NCBI GenBank assembly: GCA_031385005.1
Contig: JANNBB010000006.1
Location: forward strand, 1-64,000
Origin: JADKIH01 sp031385005
GTDB taxonomy: Bacteria; Bacteroidota; Bacteroidia; AKYH767-A; 2013-40CM-41-45
Reading direction: 5' to 3'
Length of the DNA stretch: 64,000 nt
Of this stretch, positions 17,185 to 28,067 are shown in pieces. The stretch's first letter is position 1. The number at the start of each line of letters is the position of its first letter. The notes beneath the pieces are model-generated. The model had not been told where the DNA came from and did not search any database. It was given only the letters and a program-made list of their open reading frames with translations. A program made the position numbers and the translations under genes.

Positions 17185-20100
17185 TTAATATACAATGCTA
17201 ACGTGTCCTACCCATTCTGAATATTTTCCGTCAAGTCCCATTCCTTCGATTTTATAAACATATGTGTCTTGTTGACATTTTCTGCCTTCATAGTAACCAT
17301 CCCAAGAACCTTCAAGTCCATTCCAGAATGTTAACATTTTCCCCCAACGGTCGAAGATCCATACTTTTACTTCTTCCATATTCGTGTGGAAAGGTCTGAA
17401 CGTATCGTTGTTTCCGTCGCCATTCGGAGTGAAGCAATTCGCTATCCACAATGTTGAATGAAGTTTAACTTCTATCTTCTTCATTATGGTGTCGCGGCAA
17501 CCCTGACTGTTCACCGTAATCAACTTTGCGGTATAGGTTCCTGTATCGGCAAACGTATGCGATGGATTAATTTCTGTTGTGGTAAAGGTACCATCTCCGA
17601 ATATCCATTGGAATGAAGTATAATCCTGTGACTGATTGGTGAAGTTCACTAATGGCATCTGCATGTCGGTAATCAATGGGTCAGCAGTGAAGTCTGCTAA
17701 CGGTTTCGGATAAACAGTTACAGCATTCGATTGGGAGTATGAATTCATACATCCGAAATCGGAAACCACTGTTAACGATGCATCATACGTTCCGCTGTTT
17801 TCAAAAACCATATTGGTATATCGTTGGTTCGATACTCGTCCATCGCTGAAGTTCCATAACCAGTTGGTAATTGTTCCCTCAGGAATCGAGCTGCTTTCGG
17901 AGAAGAATGCGTCGATCGGACCACAACCTGCAATTCCTGAATTGAATGTTACGTTTGGCTTCGGATGTACCTTTACCTGACGCATCACTGTTGAATTACA
18001 ACCTTGGTCAGAAGTAATCGTAAGAGAAGCATTATATACTCCCCATGTATTGTAGGTGTGCGATGGATTGTTTTGAGATGTCTGTTGATTATCACCAAAG
18101 TTCCATATCATGCTGTTTATATTTCCTCCTGAAACGATTGAAGTATTGGCAAAATTCGTAGATGCATCCTGACATACTTCATTGGCATCAAACAATGCAA
18201 CCGGAACAGGGTGTACTCTGAATTGATTAGTAGTCGATCCTGAACAACCTTCTGCTGTCGTTGCCGTCAGTGTAACCTGGTAGTCGCCCGGTGTATAAAT
18301 CATTTGATTGAATGATTGTGCCGTAGAACTTGTTCCATTACTCAATGACCAGGCATAGTTAATTCCTGATTGCAGGTTTGAATTTCCTGTAAACGATACT
18401 GAACCTCCTGCACAAGCACTGCTTACCGCTACATTTACTTCCGGATTAGGGAAAGAAGAAACTGAATCCTGATCAGAATTCATGCAACCATAATTGGTGA
18501 TAGCTAAAAGTTCCACGCGGTAAGTTCCTGAATCGGGGAACATGTGTACAGGATTCACATCATTTGAATAAGAACCATCTCCGAATGACCAGAAGTTAGA
18601 GGTAATTTGTCCATCCTGAGATGAACTGTAATTATTAAAATGGATAGGTGTATCGGAACAAGCATCCGGAGCGGCAAATCGTGCAAGTGGATTGCGATAA
18701 ACATCTACCGGAAGTGTAACCTGCGCCTGGCAACCGTTTGTACTCGAAACAGTCAAGGTAACATTGTACGATCCCGGTGTAGAATATCCATAAACCGGAC
18801 TTGTTTGATTTGTCGTATCACCGTTTCCGAATTCCCATGTAGAGTAAAAATTACCTCCGCCATTGATGGTTGTCTGGTTCAGGAATTGCATACTGTTTCC
18901 GATACAAACATTCGAAGCAGAGAAGTTAGGAACCGGCTCCGGAAACACATTGACTGTATTTGTCACGGAAGACTGGCAACCATTGTCCGTTGTTGCATTT
19001 AAAGTAACATTGTATGTGCCGGGGTTGGCAAACAAATGCGTTGGCGACATCTGTGTGGAAATCGTATTGTCATTAAAGTTCCAATTCCACTGAGCGATGT
19101 TTCCTGTTGTGACAGTTGAATTGTTTACAAAACTCATGGTTGAACCAATACAAACATTCTGAGCAGAGAATGCTATTGCCGGCATTGGATGCACAACAAC
19201 CTGTTGGGTAATCGTATCGACACAACCATAATCAGATGACACGATCAATGAAACTGCATACGATCCTTCTGAAGCGTAATTATGTGATGCATTCTGATTC
19301 GAAGAACTTGAATTATCACCCAGCGACCAGTAGTAATTCTGAATCGTACCATTTGACAGCGTTGAGTTATTCTGAAAGTTTATAGCTGTTCCGAAGCAAA
19401 CAGGAGCGGCGTTGAAATTCGCAGAAGGTACAGTGTAAATTTCTGTAGTATTAGTTACGGTGTCTGTGCAGCCATTTGCTGCTGTTACTATAAGTGTTAC
19501 ATTGTAAATTCCCGGTGCATTATAAGTAACAGTAGGTTCAAATGCTGTTGAGTTATTGCCATTTCCTAAATTCCAGTTATAAGCCGTTAATGCGCTTCCC
19601 GCAGCTCCTGAGTTGTTTATGAAATTCACTGCATTTCCTGAGCATACATTTGGAGATACGAATGCAGCTACCGGAATATCCATCACGACTACGTTATTGG
19701 AAATTGAATCAACGCAACCATAATTCGAAGTAACTGTCAAGGTTGCAGTATAATTTCCGCTGGAAGCAAAAGTGTGAATCGGATTAGCAACAGTTGAAGT
19801 TGTTCCATCACCTAAATTCCAATTCCATCCTGCGATTGAACCTGAACTGATCGTTGAGTTTTGATTGAAGACTACCGGCGTATTCAGGCAAGTCGATGAT
19901 GTTGAGAAATCTGCAACAGGTACCGGATATATTTCAAGTGATTGAATTATAGAATCTGTACAACCGGCATTCGATGTAACAGTAAGTTGAACCTGGTAAT
20001 TTCCAGAAGCAGAATAACTGTGAGTTGTATTGGATGCCGATGCCGTATATGAGTCACCGAAATTCCACAATACATTTTGTATAGAACCGGAGCTAATGGT

Positions 20101-23100
20101 TGAATTATTAGTGAAAGAAAGCAGACTTCCTTCACAACCCGGAGCAATTCCCATTATCGCATTAGGAATCGGGTTAATCGTTACAATATGATCAAGCGTT
20201 GCAGCACAACCATTCGTATCGGTGACAGTTACATAATAATTGCCGGCTGTATTTACTGAAATGGTTTGCGATGATTGTCCGGAAGACCAATAGTATGTAC
20301 AATTTGGATTACCTGCATCTAATGTGGCATAAGATCCTGAACAAACATTGTAAGTTGCAGGTGGAGCATTCAAACTACCACCCTTTACTACCGTTACCGA
20401 TCCAAACGTAGGACATAAATTCGATCCTGTAACAACAACTGAATAGATTCCGGAATCAGAAACTAAAATCGTCTGTGATGTTTCACCTGTCGACCAGCTA
20501 TAATTTGATCCCGGATTTCCTGCATCCAATGTAACCGTATATCCATCACAAACCAGCGTCGTGCTCATATTGACAATTGGTGCAGGCCTTACAATTACAG
20601 TTACTGTATCGGATGATACACAACCATTCGCTCCTGTACCAATGACAACATAGTTTGTCGTTGTAGAAGGGTTAATTACAATACCCGGCGTTGTTAATCC
20701 AACCGGATTCCATAAGTATGAAGCAGCTCCTGTTGCAGTAAGTAAGATTGTGGATCCTTCGCAGATATCCTGATCAGGTCCTGCAGTAACTGCCGGATTG
20801 TTAAGTACGGTAACGTTTACCGTATCGTTATCCGAACAACCATTCGCATCCGTTACAGTTAAGATATATGTTGTATTTGTTGTCGGTTGTACCGAAACGT
20901 TCGCATTCGTCATTCCACCCGGTATCCAGAGGTATGAATTTCCTCCTAATCCCGAAAGATTAACTGAACTTCCTGAGCAGATTGTTTGATCGCTGCCTGC
21001 TTGTGCAGATGGTAAAGCTCCTACAAAAACATTTACCGCATCCGATGCTGTACAGCCATTACCGTCAGTAACTGTTGCCGTATATAAAGTTGTTGATGAA
21101 GGTGAAACTACCAGTGTGTCTGATGTAAAATTACCCGGGTTCCAGTTTACCGAATTTACTGAATTTACAAATAAGGTCGCATTTCCTCCATTACAAATAG
21201 ACTGATCTGCTCCGGCATTGACTGTTGGCAATCCGTTTATAATTACATTTTGAGTAATCGTGTCTGTACAGCCGAAAGATGAAGTTACAATTAACCTTAC
21301 CGAATATGTTCCGGCAGAAGCAAATGTATGTGAAGGAGAATTTTGTGTTGATGTATATGTATCGTTAAAATCCCAACTGGAAGAAACGATGCTTCCTGTT
21401 GCTATGGTAGAAAGATTCGTGAATACTGTTGTTGCTCCCAGGCATGTTTGTGTGCTGCTGAATGAAGCAGTCGGTAATGGATTTACTGTTACCGGATAGC
21501 TCACTGTTTGCATACAACCACCTCCTGATGTTACTGAAAGCGTAACTGTATAATTTCCTGCCGTTGAATATCCGTGAGCAGGATTTTGTAAAGCTGAAGT
21601 CGCTCCGTCTCCAAAGTTCCAGTTGTAGGAAGTGATATTACCTGTGGCGATCGATGAATTGTCGCTAAAGGAAACACTATTTCCCAAACAACTGTTGGAA
21701 AAAGTAAAATCAGCATTCGGTAGCGGATTTACTGTAACAGGTAAGGTTACTGAGGATGAGCATCCGGCTGCGCTCGTCGCAGTAAGTAAAACGTTGTGAT
21801 TGCCAGTATAAGCATAGGTATGTGTGGGGTTTTGAAGTGTTGAATTAGTGGTGTCGCCGAAGTCATAGCTCCAGCTTGCTATTGATCCCGATGTAATGGT
21901 AGTTCCATCCGTAAAAGTCATCGCATTTCCTGCACAAACAGGAGTATAGCTGAAGTTTACTGATGGCAACGGACTCGCAATGGCCGAAACAGAAATCGAA
22001 CCGCTGCATCCATTGGTGTCTGTTACCGTTACACCGTATGTACCATTGGTATAAACAGCTATAGTTTGTGTGGTTTCTCCATTCGGTGTCCATAAGTAAG
22101 ATAATCCGGAATAGCCTGCATCAAGTATTGCACTGTCACCCTGACAAAAAGTAACATTCGAAAGGTTGATAGTTATTGTGCTGTCATAAGTAATGTTAGT
22201 AGTTGAAGATCCTGTACAACCGTTCAAATCAGTTACGGTAACCGAAAATGTTCCGCCGGAATTGATCGTTAGTGTTTGAGAGGTCGCACCTGTATTCCAT
22301 AAATATGTCATTCCGGGATTCCCTGCATCTAATGTTGCTGATGCTCCTACACAAAGGAAAAAAGATTGCAGGTTTACAACCGGACGTGGGTTTACATTTA
22401 CACGAACAATATCTGTTGCTGTACAGCCATTGCCATTCGTTACTGTTACAGAATAATTTTGAGACGTTGCAGGACTAACCGTAACTGAAGGAGTCGTCGC
22501 ACCACCCGGTGTCCATGAATAAGATGTACCGCCCGAAGCTGTCAACGTTGCGCTAGATCCACTGCAAATGTTCTGATCAGGTCCTGCATTCGCCGTTGGA
22601 AGACTATTAACAGTTACCGTTACCATGTCACTTGCAGTGCAACCATTTGCTCCTGTTCCGACTACTGTATAAGTGGTAGTGGAAGTTGGATTTACCGTAA
22701 TTCCAGGAGTTGTTGATCCACCCGGAGTCCAAATATAACTTGTTGCGCCTGTTGCAGTAAGTGTTACACTTCCACCACTACAAACCGATTGGTCAGCACC
22801 GGCATTTATTGTTGGACGTGGTAATACATTTACATTTATTGTATCCGTATCAATACAACCATTTGCATCTGTAACCTGAACAACGATTGTTGAACTTCCT
22901 CCCGGTGTAAATGTAACCGGTGAACCTGTTAACCCCGGTGGTGTCCAAACATAACTTACACCTCCGGTAGCAGTAAGTGTAACCGGACTTCCCGAACAAA
23001 CATTTTGATCGACTCCTGCATTTGCATTGGGTAATGGAAATATTGTAACCGGTTGTACTACCGTATCTCCACAACCCATTGCATTCAGCGCAATTAAGGT

Positions 23101-24891
23101 CACATTAAAGGTGCCCGGAGTTAAATATGTGTGATTAGGATTTTGAAGTGCAGATGTTCCTCCATCACCAAATAACCAGCTCCAACTTGTAGGTGTGCCC
23201 GTTGTTTGATCAACGAAAGATACACTTGAGTTAACACATGTCGCACTCGCTGTAAATTGCGCGATTACCGGAGGAGCCACAACAACTTGCTGAACGACTG
23301 TATCGATACAACCCAGCGTATTTTCAACAATCAATGAAACAGAATAGGTTCCGGGTCCCGGAAATTGGTGTATGGGATTTTGAAGTGTTGAACTTGTTCC
23401 ATCTCCGAAGTTCCAGTTCCATGAAGTGATTGCTCCGCCAGGAGTGGTTGAGAAATCTCTGAATGTCACCGGAGCATTGTAACAACCCGGAAGCGAATTC
23501 GTGAATATCGCTACAGGGATAAAAGGCATGGTTACAACAACTGTATCTGTTGCACTGCAACTGCCATCGTTTGCTGTAACATAATACGTTCCGGCGCCCG
23601 CTGTAATTGATTGCATCGTAGCGCCTGTGCTCCATAAATAAGTATAGGATCCGCTACCTCCTGAACCGACAGCTGTAAGTGTTGCCAGGTCGCTACAGGC
23701 AATTTGCTGATCCGGACCGGCATTTACATACATTCCAATTACATTCACGGTGTATGAATAAGTCTGACTTCCAAAATACGGACAGGCATCATCCGATACC
23801 GATACTGTAAATGTATATGAGTTGCCGATATTGGCTTGAGTCGGAGTCCAGCAAAACGTACCTGTCGGATGTTGCCCGGATGAACTGGTAAACGTTGCAC
23901 CTGGAATCGAATAATTCCAATCAATGGTAAGTTGTTGTCCGGTATCAGGATCAGTGGAAAAAATATTGAAGCATGTTTGAGCATTCGCACAAACAGTTAT
24001 GCTGAAGTTATTCGTTCCATTTATTCCTGAAAGTGAAGGAAGATTGTTGTTGCAATTCATCACCGTAAGTTGCAAGTCTCTTTCTACAGAACCGATTTTT
24101 ACACCGTTTCTGTATTCGTCAACAAGAACAGCCATTACAGTCACTTCCAATGCCTGCGGTGTCAGACAGATATCTCCTGTTTGCGTGTTAAACGATGTAG
24201 CAGGAGAGGAGTTCAATGGATTGTTTGCATTATAAGGCGCATTATAAGAAACGGTTGTACTTGCAGTTTGCTTCGGAGTGATCAGACTATAAACAAGTGA
24301 GTCGCCATCCACATCATAAGCTCCGTGATTGAAACAGAATTGCTGACCTACACAAAGAAAGGGTACCGGCTTATTGGAGAAAGTTGGAGAGGAGTTACAA
24401 GGTGTGATTAGATTATTGAGCGTTGAGTAAATATAAAAGGTGTTGGAATTGGGTGAATTGATTGTGGTAATAGCCGCATTCCTGCAACACAACGAATAAC
24501 CAAATACCCAATCGGCACATTGAACAGGTAGCGTTACAATGCCATCATAAACCCATTCCTGAATTCCGGTAAATGAACCGCCATTACAAGTAGTAACTGA
24601 ACTGGAACAGGCAGGTGTCACTTCCTGTCCGGTTCCCGGTCTTTTATAACATGTTACACTAAAAGACTGACCGCATGATGATGAATTGATGGTAACAACA
24701 GGATTCGAGGGCGCCGCAATTCCAATACAATCGCGGTAAAAGGATAACGTAACTTTATATGAATTTCCCCCCAAACACTGATAAGTGAGATCTGCTCCCA
24801 TGGTATGGCTACCATAAGCAGTCTGCGGAAGCAATAACCTGATGATCATCATCAGTGTCAGAAAAGCCTTACTTCGTATATATTTTTTCAT
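17185..24891 (-). CDS. Giant PKD/Ig-repeat surface protein with T9SS type B C-terminal domain
   Basis: From the ATG at 24891 the protein has 2568 residues with a signal peptide (MKKYIRSKAFLTLMMIIRLLLPQTAYG). The longer start at 24936 would put 15 charged residues before the signal. A cysteine-rich N-terminal region (GADLTYQC, SFYRDC, YSLCCRNA) comes first, followed by about 11 Ig-like repeats beginning NAGxDQxxCSG and about 16 PKD repeats with WNFGDG-type cores and an NPxHxY/F turn, in alternating blocks. The last ~90 residues (CFTPNGDGNNDTF, then FDRWGKML) are the gliding-motility-associated type B T9SS domain. Proteins like this act as cell-surface adhesins or filaments. The exact role is unknown; no gliding genes are adjacent. 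It has its own terminator. Confidence 0.93.
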   Translation of the reverse strand: MKKYIRSKAFLTLMMIIRLLLPQTAYGSHTMGADLTYQCLGGNSYKVTLSFYRDCIGIAAPSNPVVTINSSSCGQSFSVTCYKRPGTGQEVTPACSSSVTTCNGGSFTGIQEWVYDGIVTLPVQCADWVFGYSLCCRNAAITTINSPNSNTFYIYSTLNNLITPCNSSPTFSNKPVPFLCVGQQFCFNHGAYDVDGDSLVYSLITPKQTASTTVSYNAPYNANNPLNSSPATSFNTQTGDICLTPQALEVTVMAVLVDEYRNGVKIGSVERDLQLTVMNCNNNLPSLSGINGTNNFSITVCANAQTCFNIFSTDPDTGQQLTIDWNYSIPGATFTSSSGQHPTGTFCWTPTQANIGNSYTFTVSVSDDACPYFGSQTYSYTVNVIGMYVNAGPDQQIACSDLATLTAVGSGGSGSYTYLWSTGATMQSITAGAGTYYVTANDGSCSATDTVVVTMPFIPVAIFTNSLPGCYNAPVTFRDFSTTPGGAITSWNWNFGDGTSSTLQNPIHQFPGPGTYSVSLIVENTLGCIDTVVQQVVVAPPVIAQFTASATCVNSSVSFVDQTTGTPTSWSWLFGDGGTSALQNPNHTYLTPGTFNVTLIALNAMGCGDTVVQPVTIFPLPNANAGVDQNVCSGSPVTLTATGGVSYVWTPPGLTGSPVTFTPGGSSTIVVQVTDANGCIDTDTINVNVLPRPTINAGADQSVCSGGSVTLTATGATSYIWTPGGSTTPGITVNPTSTTTYTVVGTGANGCTASDMVTVTVNSLPTANAGPDQNICSGSSATLTASGGTSYSWTPGGATTPSVTVSPATSQNYSVTVTNGNGCTATDIVRVNVNPRPVVNLQSFFLCVGASATLDAGNPGMTYLWNTGATSQTLTINSGGTFSVTVTDLNGCTGSSTTNITYDSTITINLSNVTFCQGDSAILDAGYSGLSYLWTPNGETTQTIAVYTNGTYGVTVTDTNGCSGSISVSAIASPLPSVNFSYTPVCAGNAMTFTDGTTITSGSIASWSYDFGDTTNSTLQNPTHTYAYTGNHNVLLTATSAAGCSSSVTLPVTVNPLPNADFTFSNSCLGNSVSFSDNSSIATGNITSYNWNFGDGATSALQNPAHGYSTAGNYTVTLSVTSGGGCMQTVSYPVTVNPLPTASFSSTQTCLGATTVFTNLSTIATGSIVSSSWDFNDTYTSTQNSPSHTFASAGTYSVRLIVTSSFGCTDTITQNVIINGLPTVNAGADQSICNGGNATLFVNSVNSVNWNPGNFTSDTLVVSPSSTTLYTATVTDGNGCTASDAVNVFVGALPSAQAGSDQTICSGSSVNLSGLGGNSYLWIPGGMTNANVSVQPTTNTTYILTVTDANGCSDNDTVNVTVLNNPAVTAGPDQDICEGSTILLTATGAASYLWNPVGLTTPGIVINPSTTTNYVVIGTGANGCVSSDTVTVIVRPAPIVNMSTTLVCDGYTVTLDAGNPGSNYSWSTGETSQTILVSDSGIYSVVVTGSNLCPTFGSVTVVKGGSLNAPPATYNVCSGSYATLDAGNPNCTYYWSSGQSSQTISVNTAGNYYVTVTDTNGCAATLDHIVTINPIPNAIMGIAPGCEGSLLSFTNNSTISSGSIQNVLWNFGDSYTASASNTTHSYSASGNYQVQLTVTSNAGCTDSIIQSLEIYPVPVADFSTSSTCLNTPVVFNQNSTISSGSIAGWNWNLGDGTTSTVANPIHTFASSGNYTATLTVTSNYGCVDSISNNVVVMDIPVAAFVSPNVCSGNAVNFINNSGAAGSALTAYNWNLGNGNNSTAFEPTVTYNAPGIYNVTLIVTAANGCTDTVTNTTEIYTVPSANFNAAPVCFGTAINFQNNSTLSNGTIQNYYWSLGDNSSSSNQNASHNYASEGSYAVSLIVSSDYGCVDTITQQVVVHPMPAIAFSAQNVCIGSTMSFVNNSTVTTGNIAQWNWNFNDNTISTQMSPTHLFANPGTYNVTLNATTDNGCQSSVTNTVNVFPEPVPNFSASNVCIGNSMQFLNQTTINGGGNFYSTWEFGNGDTTNQTSPVYGYSTPGSYNVTLTVSSTNGCQAQVTLPVDVYRNPLARFAAPDACSDTPIHFNNYSSSQDGQITSNFWSFGDGSYSNDVNPVHMFPDSGTYRVELLAITNYGCMNSDQDSVSSFPNPEVNVAVSSACAGGSVSFTGNSNLQSGINYAWSLSNGTSSTAQSFNQMIYTPGDYQVTLTATTAEGCSGSTTNQFRVHPVPVALFDANEVCQDASTNFANTSIVSGGNINSMIWNFGDNQQTSQNNPSHTYNTWGVYNASLTITSDQGCNSTVMRQVKVHPKPNVTFNSGIAGCGPIDAFFSESSSIPEGTITNWLWNFSDGRVSNQRYTNMVFENSGTYDASLTVVSDFGCMNSYSQSNAVTVYPKPLADFTADPLITDMQMPLVNFTNQSQDYTSFQWIFGDGTFTTTEINPSHTFADTGTYTAKLITVNSQGCRDTIMKKIEVKLHSTLWIANCFTPNGDGNNDTFRPFHTNMEEVKVWIFDRWGKMLTFWNGLEGSWDGYYEGRKCQQDTYVYKIEGMGLDGKYSEWVGHVSIVY

Positions 24892-24936
24892 GTACTTGTT
24901 TTTCAAACAACTCTTTTCAATTTTCCCGTAAAACAT

Positions 24937-25403
24937 CGAGTTATTTATTGACGAGATAAAACTAAGCCACCTGCATACTTTAAGTAATCAATAATCATCA
25001 CCCCAAACATTTGTAAGGTTTTTATCAAAAGGGGGAAAACAATATTAAAGCAGCGTTTAAAAGGACTCTTATTCGGAATCAAAAATTTTATTTCGTTGAA
25101 ATGGGAAGGATCTTTATTGTAAGAAAAAGTGCAGGTGATGTGTTGAAGTCTAAAAGAAACAGCAAAAAGGATAATTAATAAAATACTTTACTGATTAATT
25201 TCTTCTCAAAAAACTAAAAATCTTATCTTAGCCATCCGTTTTTAAGCTATATTTTATATTTTTAGCTTGAAACTTAATTGAAGCATTACCATATCAGATG
25301 CTTTCAGAACTTAAATAAGTGTCTTAAAGTTCTGTTTTTGTCTGAAAAATTAATGTGTCAAAATATATATACTATCAAATTTTAAGTAAAAAGAAGTAAA
25401 ATT
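24937..25403. other. Divergent intergenic region with two stem-loops before asnB
   Basis: No ORF is present in these 467 bases between the divergent giant gene and asnB. On the asnB side there are two inverted repeats: AAGCTA/TAGCTT at about 25244-25267 and a stronger one at 25306-25334. No clear promoter consensus was found. Confidence 0.55.
25306..25340 (+). promoter_or_regulatory. Leader hairpin with T-run upstream of asnB
   Basis: CAGAACTT (25306-25313) and AAGTTCTG (25327-25334) form a perfect 8-bp stem followed by TTTTT, 64 nt before the asnB ATG. It has the form of a weak terminator and could be a transcription attenuator in the asnB leader. Confidence 0.35.
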
Positions 25404-27086
25404 ATGTGTGGAATTTATGGGTTAGTTGGGGGAATTACCGAAACTAGTAAGTCATCTGAAATTTTTAATTCTTTCCAAAATCTTAAATCACGAGGTCCCG
25501 ATCGCAGTTTAACGGTATTCAATAAAAAATGCTTTTTAGGTTTTCACCGCCTTGCCATTGTTGGACTCGATATTGATGGTGATCAACCTTTTCATCTAAT
25601 TGACGGAAACCAAACCTTTTATTTAGTTTGTAATGGTGAAATATATAATTTCAAAGAATTAATTGATAGGTACAAACTTAATGTCAGTAAAACAGGGTCG
25701 GATTGCGCCGTAATTCTTCCGCTTTTAAAACTATTCAATTACGACTTTGACAGACTTAATAAAGAACTTCTCGGGGAATATAGCTTCTCTGTTGTAACGT
25801 TCGAGAAAGATATTTTCATTTCGTTGACTATTTGTACTGATCCCATGAGCGTCAGACCAATTTTTTTCGCTGTCTCTGATGATGATATGAGTTTGGGCTT
25901 TTGCAGCATTTTGGCCGGATTAAGTCCGCTCTTTAATAATGTAAAACGTCTCGATCAAAAGTCAATTTTAAAATGGTCGCCCGGAACAAAACCGACAATT
26001 GAAAAATATTGGCCAAAAGTGAAATACGAAGGTCCCGCAAATCCGAGTGATTTTACAGAGTCTGATATGAAGGATGTAGTAAGAATTTTTGAAAGTGCCA
26101 TTCAACGAAGGTTAATATCGGATCGTCCTGTTGGTTGCCTGCTTTCCGGTGGACTCGACTCCAGTCTTGTTTGTTCAATAGCAGCCAAAAAACTAGCTCA
26201 AGACTATCCCGGAAAAAAACTTCATTCATTCAGTATAGGCATGAAGGAGGGAACAGATATCGTCTTTGCCAAAAAGGTCGCCGAACATGTAAATAATCTT
26301 TATAATAATATCGAACATCATGTCGTAATTTTTACCCCACAGGAAGGATTGGATGCTATAGATAAAGTAATCAATGCTACAGAAACCTGGGATATCACTA
26401 CAATAAGAGCAAGCGTAGGACAATACCTTCTCGGGAAATTTATAAGCAACAATACAGACATCAAAGTAGTTTTAAATGGAGATGGTGCCGATGAAGCACA
26501 GATGGGTTATTTATACTTCTTCATGAATCCCGGTCCGGACGAAGCCCGTGATGATTCATATCGGTTGCTCGACGAAATTCATTTGTTCGATGGTTTGCGC
26601 GTGGATCGTGCAATTTCTTGTCATGGTCTGGAAGCTCGTGTTCCTTTTCTTGACAGAGAAGTAGTCGATTATTTCCGTGGAATTCCTACTGCCTGGAAGT
26701 TGCCAACGGCCGAACGTTTGGAAAAATATTTTATCCGTAAATCGTTTGCTGAAGTATATAAAAATAATCCTGTCCTCCCCGAAAATGTTTTATGGAGAAA
26801 GAAAGAAGCTTTCTCCGATGGTGTTTCAGGAAATGAAAAATCATGGTTTCAATGGGTTCAGGAATATTTAAATAATAAAGTTTCTGATTCAGAATATGAA
26901 AACAATAAATCCAAGTTGCATCCGAGAATTGTTCCGCCTACGAAGGAAGCTTACTATTACATGAAAAAGTTCAAGGAAAACTTTGGGGAACAGTGGGATG
27001 TTATCCCTCATTATTGGTTACCCAAGTGGTCGGGAAATATTCAAGAGCCATCAGCCCGGGTACTTAAAGTTTATAAGAGTAATTAA
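25404..27086 (+). CDS. asnB: Asparagine synthetase B (glutamine-hydrolysing)
   Basis: The 560-residue protein begins MCGIYG, giving the N-terminal nucleophile Cys after Met removal. A class II glutaminase domain (about 2-190) is followed by an ATP-pyrophosphatase synthetase domain with the P-loop SGGLDSS (248-254). It makes asparagine from aspartate, ATP and glutamine-derived ammonia in the cytoplasm. The length is close to E. coli AsnB (554), and the conserved C-terminal EARVPFLD block is present. The start is fixed by the essential Cys2. A leader hairpin lies upstream; terC follows after 160 bp. Confidence 0.93.
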   Translation: MCGIYGLVGGITETSKSSEIFNSFQNLKSRGPDRSLTVFNKKCFLGFHRLAIVGLDIDGDQPFHLIDGNQTFYLVCNGEIYNFKELIDRYKLNVSKTGSDCAVILPLLKLFNYDFDRLNKELLGEYSFSVVTFEKDIFISLTICTDPMSVRPIFFAVSDDDMSLGFCSILAGLSPLFNNVKRLDQKSILKWSPGTKPTIEKYWPKVKYEGPANPSDFTESDMKDVVRIFESAIQRRLISDRPVGCLLSGGLDSSLVCSIAAKKLAQDYPGKKLHSFSIGMKEGTDIVFAKKVAEHVNNLYNNIEHHVVIFTPQEGLDAIDKVINATETWDITTIRASVGQYLLGKFISNNTDIKVVLNGDGADEAQMGYLYFFMNPGPDEARDDSYRLLDEIHLFDGLRVDRAISCHGLEARVPFLDREVVDYFRGIPTAWKLPTAERLEKYFIRKSFAEVYKNNPVLPENVLWRKKEAFSDGVSGNEKSWFQWVQEYLNNKVSDSEYENNKSKLHPRIVPPTKEAYYYMKKFKENFGEQWDVIPHYWLPKWSGNIQEPSARVLKVYKSN

Positions 27087-27246
27087 TCATCTAAGACCTC
27101 TAAATCGATTCTTTTTAAAATACAGATACCTGAGAATCAATTTGAAATTGCAAATTCAAATAAGTGATTAATAACTTAAATGTTCAATTTAATTATTTGA
27201 TATATCTTAGCGCACTCGGTTTAGAATCCGATTTAGCGTAATTAAT

Positions 27247-27981
27247 ATGAACGGTATGATTCTTTTGGATATATTTTCAACTTCAGGTCTAATTAGTCTT
27301 GCAACCCTTATTTTTCTTGAAATAATTCTGGGAATCGATAATATTATATTTATCGCCATCATTTGCAGTTACCTTCCTGCGAAGGATCAAAAACGTTCAC
27401 GCGCAATCGGATTAATGCTTGCAATGGTGTTTCGCATTATACTATTGATGGGTATTTCTTACCTTGTTTTACTTACAGACCCTCTATTTTACCTGGGCAA
27501 CCTTGGAGTAAGCGGGAGGGACCTCATTCTTTTTGCCGGTGGAGTATTTTTGGTTTATAAAACGGTCAAGGAAATATACATCAAACTTTGGGGAAACGAA
27601 CACACCGGAACAACCAAGCAACGCATGCTTACTGTTACCCAAGCCATCATCCAGATTTCATTAATTGATATTGTATTTTCATTCGATTCAATACTTACAG
27701 CAGTCGGATTAAGCCGCGACCTTCCTGTAATGATTACAGCCGTTGTTGTTTCTATGTTCGTCATGTTATTTTTTGCACCTTACGTTAGTGATTTCATTGC
27801 TAAATATCCAACACTGAAAATTCTGGCATTGGTTTTTCTGGTAGCGATCGGAATATTATTAATGGTTGAAGGAGCGCACATTCACGTCGAAAAGAGTTAC
27901 ATATATTTCGGAATGGGATTCTCATTGATCGTTGAATTGCTTAATATTCGCTATCGAAAAATACAACACAAATCCAATTAA
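27247..27981 (+). CDS. TerC-family integral membrane protein
   Basis: The 244-residue protein has about seven transmembrane segments. The TerC family signature is visible twice as acidic motifs in membrane helices: EIILGIDNIIFI near residue 22 and FSFDSILTAVG near residue 143. TerC proteins are linked to tellurite resistance and, in better-studied cases, manganese export or metalation of exported proteins; which applies here cannot be told. No other ter gene is near. A UspA-like gene follows after 86 bp. Confidence 0.9.
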   Translation: MNGMILLDIFSTSGLISLATLIFLEIILGIDNIIFIAIICSYLPAKDQKRSRAIGLMLAMVFRIILLMGISYLVLLTDPLFYLGNLGVSGRDLILFAGGVFLVYKTVKEIYIKLWGNEHTGTTKQRMLTVTQAIIQISLIDIVFSFDSILTAVGLSRDLPVMITAVVVSMFVMLFFAPYVSDFIAKYPTLKILALVFLVAIGILLMVEGAHIHVEKSYIYFGMGFSLIVELLNIRYRKIQHKSN

Positions 27982-28067
27982 GTGATTGTAAAATTGCAGG
28001 ATAATTATCCGGTAAAATTTTCATTCAGTTGTATTGTAATTTAGAAAGTAAAGTTGTAGATTGGTAA

